From Lachnospiraceae bacterium (GTDB lineage: Bacteria; Bacillota; Clostridia; Lachnospirales; Lachnospiraceae), in the NCBI GenBank assembly GCA_017427685.1, contig JAFRSH010000052.1, positions 62,001 through 126,000 of the forward strand: a DNA stretch of 64,000 bases. The letters run 5' to 3'. The notes under the pieces were generated by a model, which was given only the letters and a program-made list of their open reading frames with translations, was not told the origin of the DNA and made no database searches. Both the position numbers and the translations under genes were made by a program. This document shows, one piece after another, positions 33,655-41,556 of the stretch (position 1 is the first letter of the stretch; each line of letters starts with the position of its first letter).

Positions 33655-36390
33655 ATGAGAAAAACCGCAGGATATGTCTTTGGGTTATTTGCTATTCTTT
33701 GTTTCGCACTGATCATGACAGTCTCTTACGAGGCAAAGGCCGAGATCAGCGCTTACGAAGAATTCTCTGCCTTGATCAAAGAGTATTACAAAGAGGAATC
33801 GGATGGGTTTGTACATATCTATGTTGATGATTCGGGTCATGCGGAATACGATCTTTGTCCCAAGCTGCCCGAGAGATTCAAATATGTCGATGAGATCGGA
33901 CCTTCCGAGACCGGCAAGGTGCAGATAAAGTTCACTCCTTCGAATACGTCCGGGAAGTCCTACATAAGCGTTAAAGACAACAAGGTCATTGTGGATTATG
34001 ACGGTAACCCGGATGATCTGGTCGGCGAGTGGTTCTGGATCGAGTACGATGTCAAAAGTGACGCAAACTTCAGCTTCAATGGTGCCATGGTGCACATGAA
34101 GTTTGACAGAGCATCGACACGGATATCCGGCTCCACGAGGGTCAGAGAGGGCGAGACGATAGTGCTTGACCTTGAGCTCAAAGGATATGACCATGACGAC
34201 ATCACATGGATGAGCAGCGACAATTCTGTATTGAGACCGGCCGGCGATACTACGGGCATGAGTGCGGAATTCATCGCAGTCGGAGCCGGAAGCGTAACAG
34301 TTTCGGCTGTGGTAAATGGGACCGACGGGCTGATCTCCGTTCCGAAGTCGATTACTGTAACGCCCAAGAAAGCCGGAAATATCAATATTTCAAAGGCAAC
34401 CCTCTACACGGGAGAATCGGTCGTTCTTGAGATCGCCAATCTTCCCGATGGAGCTGTCGTGACTTACTCGTCCTCGGCATCGTCGAAAGTTAAGGTTGGA
34501 AAGAATACGGGTAGGATCACCGCTGTCAAGAAGGGCTCCGCAACCGTTACGGCCAAGGTCGACGTGCCCGCATCAAAGGACGGGAAGGCGTACAGCTACA
34601 AGCTTAAGAGCAAGATCAAAGTTAAGGATGGCAAGGCGACAACAATTACAACCCTCAAGCAGCTACAGAGCGTTCTTAAGGATACGAAAGGCGGGAGATA
34701 CAAGCTCGGAGCCGATATCAGCGGAGTTTCGAACATTACCGTTAAGAAAGGAACATACAGGCTTGACTTAAACGGTCATACCATATACGGAAAAAACACA
34801 AGTAACTCGTTGATCCTTGTTTCGGGCGGTAATCTGACGATCACCGATTCAAAAGGCGACGGTAAGATAATAAACGAGTCGGATCAGGATGCCGTGAGCT
34901 GTGAGAGGGGTAAGCTCAACATCTACGGCGGAGAGTACGTCGGAGTTGTCTTTGCTGTTTTCATGGAAGGCAGCGGTACTCTGAATATTTACGGCGGCAA
35001 ATTTACAGGTCTCGCCATGGCTGTTTGTCTGCACTCCGGAAATCTCAATATCTTCGGAGGTTCCTTTACGGAGGATTCTGAAACCACAGTCGGTACGCTT
35101 CCGATCAAAACGATCAGAGTTTATGCTTTTGACGAGAAGAATCCGGCTGCAGTCACGATCAACGGAGGAACATATACATCAAACTATGGTTACACCGTTT
35201 CCATGTATGGAACAAACGGAAGTGTCACTGTTAACGGCGGCAGGTTCGTGGGACTTGGTCACGGGGTTTTCGAGCTTGTGGGCGGAAAGGCAGTGATCAA
35301 CGGAGGAGATTTTTATTACGAGCACAAGGAAGACGGGCTGCGCGGAAGCTCCCTGTTTATCTGCAGTTTGGAGAATCCGCTTTCGTGTACTGTGAACGGC
35401 GGAGTGTTCAGGAGCAAAGAGGATCATATATTCTTTATTCAGAACATTGCTGACGTCTTCATCAACGGCGGTTACTATATCATTGAAGAGGCAAGGGAAG
35501 ATGAGGACGAATTACAGCCGATCCTTGATATAGTCAATACGTTTGAAGGGACGCTTTACCTCGAACCCGGGCTTATTGATGAAAGCAGTATACAGGATGA
35601 TACACCGAAGGGCAAGGGGCTTATAGCGACCGAATTCACCAGGAACAAAACAAAGTATAAGAAGGGTATGCTGATCACCGATCCCGATGATCTGTACTCC
35701 GCTATGATGGATGCGACGGAGGATCTTAGGCCTGAGTTTAATGTTAAGTGCAGCAACGACCTTTACAAATTACTTCTTCACTACAGCTATATCTGGAACG
35801 ACGGTCTCAGGAGCACCGACTATAAATGGGAGGATAGTACTGACACCTCATCGAGCGGAAAGAATACAAAAGTTCTTGATGTTACGGTGACTCTTGGCTA
35901 CCAGCTTGAATATGAGATCGAGATGGCCTCTCACAGCGCTGAGTCTAAGAAGAACGCTTCGAAGAAAGCCCTCGATTACAGCAAAAAGGTTGATAAGATC
36001 ATCAGCGAAGTCGTTAAAGACGGTATGAGCGACAAAGAAAAGGCAGTCGCGATCCACGACTATATGGTAAAAAATTACTCATACGACGGCAAATTCGCAT
36101 CGGCAAGCTACCGCATCTGGGGACTGCTTGACAATAAAAAGGGAGTCTGCCAGGCATATGCGACCCTCTACAGGATCCTTTGCGGCAGAGCGGGGCTCGA
36201 ATGCTACTGTATCAGCGGTATCGCGGGAGATAAGGGTAAGATGGATCTGCATATGTGGAATCTCCTCATTATCGGCGGAAAAGAGCTTTTGGTCGATGTT
36301 ACTTTCGATGATACGTCGGGTACAAATCGTTGGCTCCTTAAAGAAACAGATGAGTTCTACAAGGACGGAATGCATCTGCTTGTAGGATAA
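33655..36390 (+). CDS. Secreted Big_2 / beta-helix / transglutaminase-like protein
   Basis: 911 residues from ATG 33655, which has GGAAAGGAG upstream; the earlier ATG at 33631 has none. Signal peptide at about 1-28 (cleavage near AKA-E). Then come Ig-like domains (about 150-340; a Big_2 end GRITAVKKGSATVTAKV) and a right-handed beta-helix (about 380-610) with eight turns of the kind LNIYGGKF, VTINGGTY, AVINGGDF. A C-terminal transglutaminase-like domain has Cys832 (GVCQAYA), His866 (LHMWN) and Asp881 (VDVTFDD). The triad is intact, so cysteine peptidase or cross-linking activity outside the cell is likely. Substrate unknown. Confidence 0.85.
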   Translation: MRKTAGYVFGLFAILCFALIMTVSYEAKAEISAYEEFSALIKEYYKEESDGFVHIYVDDSGHAEYDLCPKLPERFKYVDEIGPSETGKVQIKFTPSNTSGKSYISVKDNKVIVDYDGNPDDLVGEWFWIEYDVKSDANFSFNGAMVHMKFDRASTRISGSTRVREGETIVLDLELKGYDHDDITWMSSDNSVLRPAGDTTGMSAEFIAVGAGSVTVSAVVNGTDGLISVPKSITVTPKKAGNINISKATLYTGESVVLEIANLPDGAVVTYSSSASSKVKVGKNTGRITAVKKGSATVTAKVDVPASKDGKAYSYKLKSKIKVKDGKATTITTLKQLQSVLKDTKGGRYKLGADISGVSNITVKKGTYRLDLNGHTIYGKNTSNSLILVSGGNLTITDSKGDGKIINESDQDAVSCERGKLNIYGGEYVGVVFAVFMEGSGTLNIYGGKFTGLAMAVCLHSGNLNIFGGSFTEDSETTVGTLPIKTIRVYAFDEKNPAAVTINGGTYTSNYGYTVSMYGTNGSVTVNGGRFVGLGHGVFELVGGKAVINGGDFYYEHKEDGLRGSSLFICSLENPLSCTVNGGVFRSKEDHIFFIQNIADVFINGGYYIIEEAREDEDELQPILDIVNTFEGTLYLEPGLIDESSIQDDTPKGKGLIATEFTRNKTKYKKGMLITDPDDLYSAMMDATEDLRPEFNVKCSNDLYKLLLHYSYIWNDGLRSTDYKWEDSTDTSSSGKNTKVLDVTVTLGYQLEYEIEMASHSAESKKNASKKALDYSKKVDKIISEVVKDGMSDKEKAVAIHDYMVKNYSYDGKFASASYRIWGLLDNKKGVCQAYATLYRILCGRAGLECYCISGIAGDKGKMDLHMWNLLIIGGKELLVDVTFDDTSGTNRWLLKETDEFYKDGMHLLVG

Positions 36391-36413
36391 GCGTTGGGAA
36401 TAAAAGAAATTAC

Positions 36414-36442
36414 TTGCATTGAACCGTGTGCTGTGCTATAGT
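36414..36442 (+). promoter_or_regulatory. Strong promoter for rpsB-tsf
   Basis: TTGCAT (36414-36419), a 17-base spacer and TATAGT (36437-36442), with an extended TG at 36434-36435. The expected start is near 36449. Confidence 0.75.
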
Positions 36443-36448
36443 ATCTAA

Positions 36449-36575
36449 GGCTGTGCGCAGTGCACGGTACTTTTAACCATTCACGTATCGTCAGGAACGA
36501 CCCGGTGCGGGACATCAGTCTCGTCAGTCCGACCGAAGACCGATACGGAAGACAAACCAAACGGAGGACACAAAA
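36449..36575 (+). promoter_or_regulatory. Structured leader of rpsB, possible S2 autoregulatory RNA
   Basis: The leader is about 127 bases. CGTATCG (36484-36490) pairs perfectly with CGATACG (36541-36547), enclosing a region that includes the small hairpin CCCG-GTG-CGGG (36511-36521). The closing stem ends 14 bases before the ribosome site GGAGGAC. Ribosomal protein leaders often fold this way and bind the encoded protein. I cannot match it to a named family. Confidence 0.4.
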
Positions 36576-37316
36576 ATGAGTGTTATTTCAATGAAGCAGC
36601 TTCTTGAAGCCGGTGTTCATTTCGGACATCAGACAAGACGCTGGAACCCCAAGATGGCTCCTTACATCTACACAGAGCGTAACGGCATCTACATCATCGA
36701 CCTTCAGAAGTCTGTAGGTAAGGTAGACGAAGCTTACTACGCAGTTAAGGATATCGTTGCCAACGGCGGCAAGATCCTTTTCGTAGGAACAAAGAAGCAG
36801 GCACAGGATGCCATCAAGTCAGAAGCAGAGCGTTGCGGTATGTACTACGTTAACGAGAGATGGCTCGGCGGTATGCTCACCAACTACAAGACCATCAAGG
36901 CTCGTGTTGGCAGACTTAAGCAGATCGAGAAGATGTCTGAGGACGGAACTTTTGATGTACTTCCCAAGAAGGAAGTTATCAAGCTTAAGAAGGAATGGGA
37001 CAAGCTTGAGAAGAACCTTTCCGGCATCAAGGATATGGCAGGCATCCCTGACGCAATCTTTGTAGTAGATCCCAAGAAGGAAAGAATCTGTGTCCTTGAG
37101 GCACATGCACTTGGTATTCCGCTTATCGGTATCGCTGATACAAACTGCGATCCCGAGGAGCTTGACTTTGTTATCCCCGGCAATGACGACGCAATCCGTG
37201 CCGTTAAGCTTATCGTTTCCAAGATGGCTGATGCAGTTATCGAGGCAAACCAGGGCGTTGACGCAGGCACACCCGAGAGCGGCGACGCAGAGGCTGAGGC
37301 TGAAGCAGAGGCGTAA
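36576..37316 (+). CDS. rpsB: Ribosomal protein S2
   Basis: 246 residues, ATG 36576 after ACGGAGGAC. Clear S2 features: [20 protein letters not shown] at the start, [23 protein letters not shown] and the C-terminal [20 protein letters not shown]. The tail is acidic and Ala-rich (AEAEAEA). S2 joins the small subunit late near S1. The rpsB-tsf pair is the standard partner set, and rpsB-tsf follows the fla/che cluster in Bacillus too, here with three inserted genes. Confidence 0.98.
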   Translation: MSVISMKQLLEAGVHFGHQTRRWNPKMAPYIYTERNGIYIIDLQKSVGKVDEAYYAVKDIVANGGKILFVGTKKQAQDAIKSEAERCGMYYVNERWLGGMLTNYKTIKARVGRLKQIEKMSEDGTFDVLPKKEVIKLKKEWDKLEKNLSGIKDMAGIPDAIFVVDPKKERICVLEAHALGIPLIGIADTNCDPEELDFVIPGNDDAIRAVKLIVSKMADAVIEANQGVDAGTPESGDAEAEAEAEA

Positions 37317-37355
37317 TCCGTTACATTGCGATTATAAAAGAGGAGGATAACTATT

Positions 37356-38459
37356 ATGGCAGCAATTACTGCAGCAATGGTAAAAGAATTAAGAGAAATG
37401 ACCGGTTCGGGTATGATGGACTGCAAGAAAGCCCTTACAGAGACCGACGGTAATTTCGATGAGGCTATTGAGTACTTACGTAAGCGTGGTCTTGCTCAGG
37501 CTGAGAAGAAGGCAAGCCGTATCGCAGCTGAGGGTGTTTGCGACATCTACATCTCCGCAGACAACAAGACAGGTGCTATCGTAGAGGTTAACTCTGAGAC
37601 AGACTTCGTTGCCAAGAACGAGAAGTTCAGAGCATATGTTGAGCAGGTTGCAGAGGCAGCTTCCGAGACAGACGCAGCAAGCATCGAAGATTTCCTTGCA
37701 AAGCCTTGGAAGTTTGATACAACCAAGACTGTTGACGAGGCTCGTGCAGCTCAGGTTGCAGTTATCGGCGAGAACCTTAAGGTTCGTCGTTTCGTTAAGT
37801 TCAACACAAACGGATTCCTTGTTAAGTACATCCACATGAACGGCAAGATCGGTATCCTTCTTGATGTTGACGCTCCCTTGAGCGATGCTACAGTTGAGTG
37901 CGCAAAGAACATCGCTATGCAGATCGCAGCTATGAATCCTACTTACGTTAAGAAGGATGACATTTCCGCTGACACGATCGCAAAGGAGAGAGAGATCGTT
38001 GTTGACAGCTCTCTTGCAGATCCCGCATCACTTCCCAAGCCTCTTATGATGGCTGTTATTCAGGAAGCTATTGATTCCAACAAGTGGAGCGCAGAGGACA
38101 AGGCTGCTTACGAAGAGCAGAAGAACAACAAGTTCTGGTATAACTTCATCTCTGATGAGGGAATGCAGGTTCTCAGAGACATCGCTGCTACACACAAGGC
38201 TGAGTATCTTGAGAACAAGATCTTTGCAGGCCTCGTAGAGGGACGTTTCTCCAAGCGTCTCAAGGAGATCTGCCTTGTTGATCAGGAGTATGTTAAGGCT
38301 GAGGACAAGGAAAACGTTGGCCAGTACATCGCTAAGGTTTCCAAGGACAACGGATGCTCATTCGCCATCAACAAGTTCGTTCGTTTCGAGACAGGCGAAG
38401 GCCTTGAGAAGAGAAACGAGAACTTCGCTGAAGAAGTTGCAAAGCAGATGGGACAGTAA
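37356..38459 (+). CDS. tsf: Elongation factor Ts, with an internal extension
   Basis: 367 residues, ATG 37356 after AGAGGAGG. The N-terminal UBA-like domain and TDFVAKN motif (about 1-90) are typical. The core follows, up to IAKEREI (about 208-214), and the family end GLVEGRFSKRLKEICLVDQ (about 292-310) is clear. Between 215 and 290 there are about 55 residues more than in common EF-Ts (KWSAEDKAAYEEQKNNKFWY). Total length is well above the usual 200-310. EF-Ts exchanges GDP on EF-Tu. The insertion is in frame and the reading frame is otherwise intact. Confidence 0.96.
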   Translation: MAAITAAMVKELREMTGSGMMDCKKALTETDGNFDEAIEYLRKRGLAQAEKKASRIAAEGVCDIYISADNKTGAIVEVNSETDFVAKNEKFRAYVEQVAEAASETDAASIEDFLAKPWKFDTTKTVDEARAAQVAVIGENLKVRRFVKFNTNGFLVKYIHMNGKIGILLDVDAPLSDATVECAKNIAMQIAAMNPTYVKKDDISADTIAKEREIVVDSSLADPASLPKPLMMAVIQEAIDSNKWSAEDKAAYEEQKNNKFWYNFISDEGMQVLRDIAATHKAEYLENKIFAGLVEGRFSKRLKEICLVDQEYVKAEDKENVGQYIAKVSKDNGCSFAINKFVRFETGEGLEKRNENFAEEVAKQMGQ

Positions 38460-38490
38460 TCTTTTTCCGGTCTGTACAGTGCCTTTTGGT

Positions 38491-38530
38491 AATAGTGCAC
38501 AAATCGGACCCCTGATTTTTGTGCATTATT
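38491..38530 (+). other. Hairpin downstream of tsf
   Basis: A 13-bp stem with one G-U pair (38491-38503 with 38518-38530). The T-run lies in the loop, not after the stem, so it may stabilise the transcript end rather than terminate it. Confidence 0.45.
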
Positions 38531-38565
38531 CCAAGTATCTTTTCGTAAATACCCGTGATATGATT

Positions 38566-38600
38566 CAGACGTAGGACGAACCGCCCTACGTCTGATCTTT
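38566..38600. terminator. Terminator between convergent tsf and proA
   Basis: A perfect 10-bp stem (38566-38575 with 38585-38594) with a 9-base loop is followed by ATCTTTT on the + strand. It lies between genes that face each other and could stop both, though the - strand T-run is weak. Confidence 0.65.
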
Positions 38601-38624
38601 TATCTGCTCCGTTAAGAAGATGGT

Positions 38625-39929
38625 TTAGTTAAGGTCCTTAAAGTGGAATTCTTTGGTACCGCTTGCGTAATCCCCGACGATATGTCCTTCACCGAAGAGC
38701 TTGTATTTATATGTCATAAGTCCTTCAAGACCGACAGGTCCGCGTGCATGGAGCTTGCTCGTGCTGATACCTACCTCGGCACCGAAGCCGTAGCGGAAAC
38801 CGTCCGAGAAGCGGGTAGAGCAGTTGCTCATGACATTGGCCGAATCTGTCATCTCCATGAAGTGATCGATCGTTTCCTTGTTGGTCGAGATGATCGAGTC
38901 GGAGTGATGAGATCCGAATTCGTTAATATGTGCGATCGCTTCATCCACATCGCTCACAAGCTTGCATGAGCATTCGTAGTCAAGGTACTCTGTGTGGTAA
39001 GCGCTGTCTTCCATGAGCTCACATTCGGAATTGTCGGGAGCGAGGGACTTAAGTGTATCGATAAATTCTTTGTTACCGTGGAACTTAACGCCTGCTTCCT
39101 TCATCATGGAAGCGAAGCGGGGGATGAACTCACCTGCGATCTCTCTGTTGATCAGGAAGGTCTCACAGGCGTTACATACGGATGTGTACTGTGTCTTGGC
39201 ATCGAGGGCGACCTTGAGAGCTGTTTCGATGTCAGCGTCCTTGTCCACATAAACGTGGCATACACCGTCGGCATGACCCATCACGGGGATGAGGGTATGA
39301 GACATGATGTACTGAACGAAAGAGTTAGATCCGCGGGGGATGATAAGGTCGATCAGACCTGTGCATTCGAGCATTTCGTTCACCTGGCTGCGCTCCTCGA
39401 TCTGGATGAGAGAACCGTCGGGCAGACCTGCCTTTGTGGCCGCATCGTTTATGATATCGAAGAGAGCCTTGTTCGTACGTGCGGTCTCGCTGCCGCCCTT
39501 GAGTACGACGCAGTTGCCGCTCTTGAGGCACAGTGTCGAGATCTGGACAAGCGCATCGGGGCGTGACTCAAAGATCATACCGATCACACCGATCGGGCAG
39601 CTGATCCTGTAAAGGTTGAGACCTTCGTCAAGCTGACGCGCGAGAAGAGTCTTACCGATAGGATCGGGGAGGGAGATAAGCTGGTCGATTCCGTCAATTA
39701 CGCCGGTAAGCTTTTTCTCATCGAAACGAAGTCTCTTGATAACGGACTTCCCGAGACCCTGTTCCTCGGCTGCTTTGACATCAAGCTCATTAGCTTCGAA
39801 AGCTTTGGCCTTCCCTGCGATAAGAGCTTCTTTAACGGCACGGAGTGCGTCGTTCCTCTGCTGCGAAGTTGTTGCTGCAAGAGTGATGCTTGCTGCTTTG
39901 GCAATCTTAACTCTGTCTTTTAATCCCAT
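38625..39929 (-). CDS. proA: Gamma-glutamyl phosphate reductase
   Basis: 434 residues on the minus strand; ATG at 39929 with GGAGTAATACC upstream. ProA reduces gamma-glutamyl phosphate to the semialdehyde with NADPH, the second step of proline synthesis in the cytoplasm. Family motifs are visible: CPIGVIGMIFESRPDALVQI, NCVVLKGGSETARTN and the catalytic Cys in YTSVCNACETFL. Length matches. It is the only clear minus-strand gene in the window and stands alone; proB is not nearby. Confidence 0.96.
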   Translation of the reverse strand: MGLKDRVKIAKAASITLAATTSQQRNDALRAVKEALIAGKAKAFEANELDVKAAEEQGLGKSVIKRLRFDEKKLTGVIDGIDQLISLPDPIGKTLLARQLDEGLNLYRISCPIGVIGMIFESRPDALVQISTLCLKSGNCVVLKGGSETARTNKALFDIINDAATKAGLPDGSLIQIEERSQVNEMLECTGLIDLIIPRGSNSFVQYIMSHTLIPVMGHADGVCHVYVDKDADIETALKVALDAKTQYTSVCNACETFLINREIAGEFIPRFASMMKEAGVKFHGNKEFIDTLKSLAPDNSECELMEDSAYHTEYLDYECSCKLVSDVDEAIAHINEFGSHHSDSIISTNKETIDHFMEMTDSANVMSNCSTRFSDGFRYGFGAEVGISTSKLHARGPVGLEGLMTYKYKLFGEGHIVGDYASGTKEFHFKDLN

Positions 39930-39995
39930 GGTATTACTCCTGACTTAGTATTTTGCAAACGCCCTTTACGGCGTGTTGGTTTCAACATTTTGAAT

Positions 39996-40024
39996 ATGAT
40001 AGCACAGTTTCTTCTAACAGTAAA
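39996..40024 (-). promoter_or_regulatory. Candidate promoter for proA
   Basis: On the minus strand TTTACT (40019-40024), a 17-base spacer and TATCAT (39996-40001). It lies about 67 bases upstream of the proA start. A short hairpin ACGCC/GGCGT is in the leader. Confidence 0.45.
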
Positions 40025-40181
40025 CGTGAAATAAAAAGTGACACGAATATTATGAGTATGATAAAAACATAATCCGGAGAGAGGAAAAGCGCGAGAAGAA
40101 GAAATAAACATTAATATAAGGTTAGGGAAGTAAAAGTTGAAAAAGGCGAGGAAAGTAAAAGTTTAAAAAACCGGGGGAAAT

Positions 40182-40793
40182 ATGAAAGCTAAAACAAAAA
40201 CTGTAATGCTTATAGTGCGGAGAGTTCTGGTGGTTGCGGCGTTCGCCGTAGCAGGGATCTGTTATGTCTCGGGATCCGAAAACGAGGACGTATATATGAG
40301 AAAGTCTGTTGACAGCGCTGATGAGGAAGCCGGGAACCAAACTAAGGGAGAGAAGGACCGCGAGAATTCGGCAGACCTGGCTAATACAGGGAACACAGAG
40401 AACAATGGGGGGAACTTAGGAAAACTTGGTAACACAGAAGACCGTTATTTGAATAACGGTGATAGATCGCAAAACGCTATTACAGGGGATCTGAGAGCGG
40501 AAAACGGCGAAGAATCGCAAACAGACATCTCAGGTAATTTGGGAGCCGGAAACATGACAAACGGGGCACACGAAACGCGAGAGGCTTTGACAACAGAAAA
40601 CACAAGGGTTAATATAAATACAGCGGGAGAGGAAGAACTCACAACCCTTAAGGGAATCGGCCCCGCGAAAGCGCGGAAGATAATCGAGTTCAGGACCGGG
40701 TGCGGCGGGTTTAAGAGCACTGAGGAACTGATGCTTGTCCCGGGGATCAAAGAGGCGACATTTTCAAAGATTAAGGATGATATAACGGTTTAA
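40182..40793 (+). CDS. comEA: ComEA-like DNA-binding competence protein lacking the SLBB domain
   Basis: 203 residues, ATG 40182 after CCGGGGGAAAT. One membrane helix (about 10-28) is followed by a linker of about 110 residues rich in Asn, Gly, Glu and Asp (30-140), with degenerate units such as ENNGGNLGKLGN. The C-terminal pair of helix-hairpin-helix motifs (about 143-203; VNINTAGEEELTTLKGIGPA, then MLVPGIKEATFSKI) binds double-stranded DNA. Usual ComEA has an SLBB domain between membrane and HhH; here the linker replaces it. It precedes the two-component genes and comEC. Confidence 0.8.
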   Translation: MKAKTKTVMLIVRRVLVVAAFAVAGICYVSGSENEDVYMRKSVDSADEEAGNQTKGEKDRENSADLANTGNTENNGGNLGKLGNTEDRYLNNGDRSQNAITGDLRAENGEESQTDISGNLGAGNMTNGAHETREALTTENTRVNINTAGEEELTTLKGIGPAKARKIIEFRTGCGGFKSTEELMLVPGIKEATFSKIKDDITV

Positions 40794-40809
40794 CCGGAAA
40801 TGAGGATGT

Positions 40810-41505
40810 ATGGATTCAAGGATTTTGGTTGTTGATGACGAGAAGCTGATCGTCAAAGGTATCAGATACAGTCTTGAGCAGGAAGGCATGGAGGTTGATT
40901 GTGCCTACGACGGGATAGAGGCCGTCAACATGGCGAGGAAGAAGGAGTACGACGTGATCCTTCTTGATGTCATGCTTCCGGGGCTTACGGGCTATGAGGT
41001 CTGTCAGAAGATCAGAGAGAAGTCGGATGTGCCCATTATCATGCTTACAGCCAAGTCCGAGGATATCGACAAGATCATGGGACTTGAGTACGGTGCCGAC
41101 GATTATGTTACAAAACCTTTCAATATCCTTGAGGTCAAGGCACGTATCAAGGCGATCATCAGACGTAACAGACAGAGTCGTCCCGAAGAACCCGTCAAGA
41201 AGTCGTTCGAAGGTGCGGGCCTCAAGCTCGATGTAGAGAGCAGAAGAGTGTTCGTGAGCGATGTGGAGATCAACCTGACGGCACGTGAGTTCGACATCCT
41301 TGAGCTGCTCGTGTTCAACCCCGACAAGGTATACAGCAGAGAGATGCTCCTCGAGATCATCTGGAAGGATGATTATCAGGGTGATGCGCGTACTGTGGAC
41401 GTACATGTCAGAAGACTCAGGGAGAAGATCGAGGAGAACCCCGGAACTCCGAAGTATGTGCATACCAAGTGGGGCGTAGGCTATTATTTCCATATTGATG
41501 AATAA
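40810..41505 (+). CDS. OmpR/PhoB-type response regulator
   Basis: 231 residues, ATG 40810, 16 bases after comEA. Receiver domain with acidic D9-D10, phospho-acceptor D53 (ILLDVMLPGLTGYEV), Thr in MLTAKSED and Lys in YVTKPF. The C-terminal winged helix is at about 130-231 (LTAREFDILELLVFN, TVDVHVRRLREKIEEN, GVGYYF). It controls genes in response to the kinase encoded next. The layout is WalR/MtrA-like. It is probably co-transcribed with comEA. Confidence 0.94.
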   Translation: MDSRILVVDDEKLIVKGIRYSLEQEGMEVDCAYDGIEAVNMARKKEYDVILLDVMLPGLTGYEVCQKIREKSDVPIIMLTAKSEDIDKIMGLEYGADDYVTKPFNILEVKARIKAIIRRNRQSRPEEPVKKSFEGAGLKLDVESRRVFVSDVEINLTAREFDILELLVFNPDKVYSREMLLEIIWKDDYQGDARTVDVHVRRLREKIEENPGTPKYVHTKWGVGYYFHIDE

Positions 41506-41556
41506 TCGTAAACGGTCTGTTTATTAGTACTGAGTACAGTTCAGAGGTGCCTGAAG

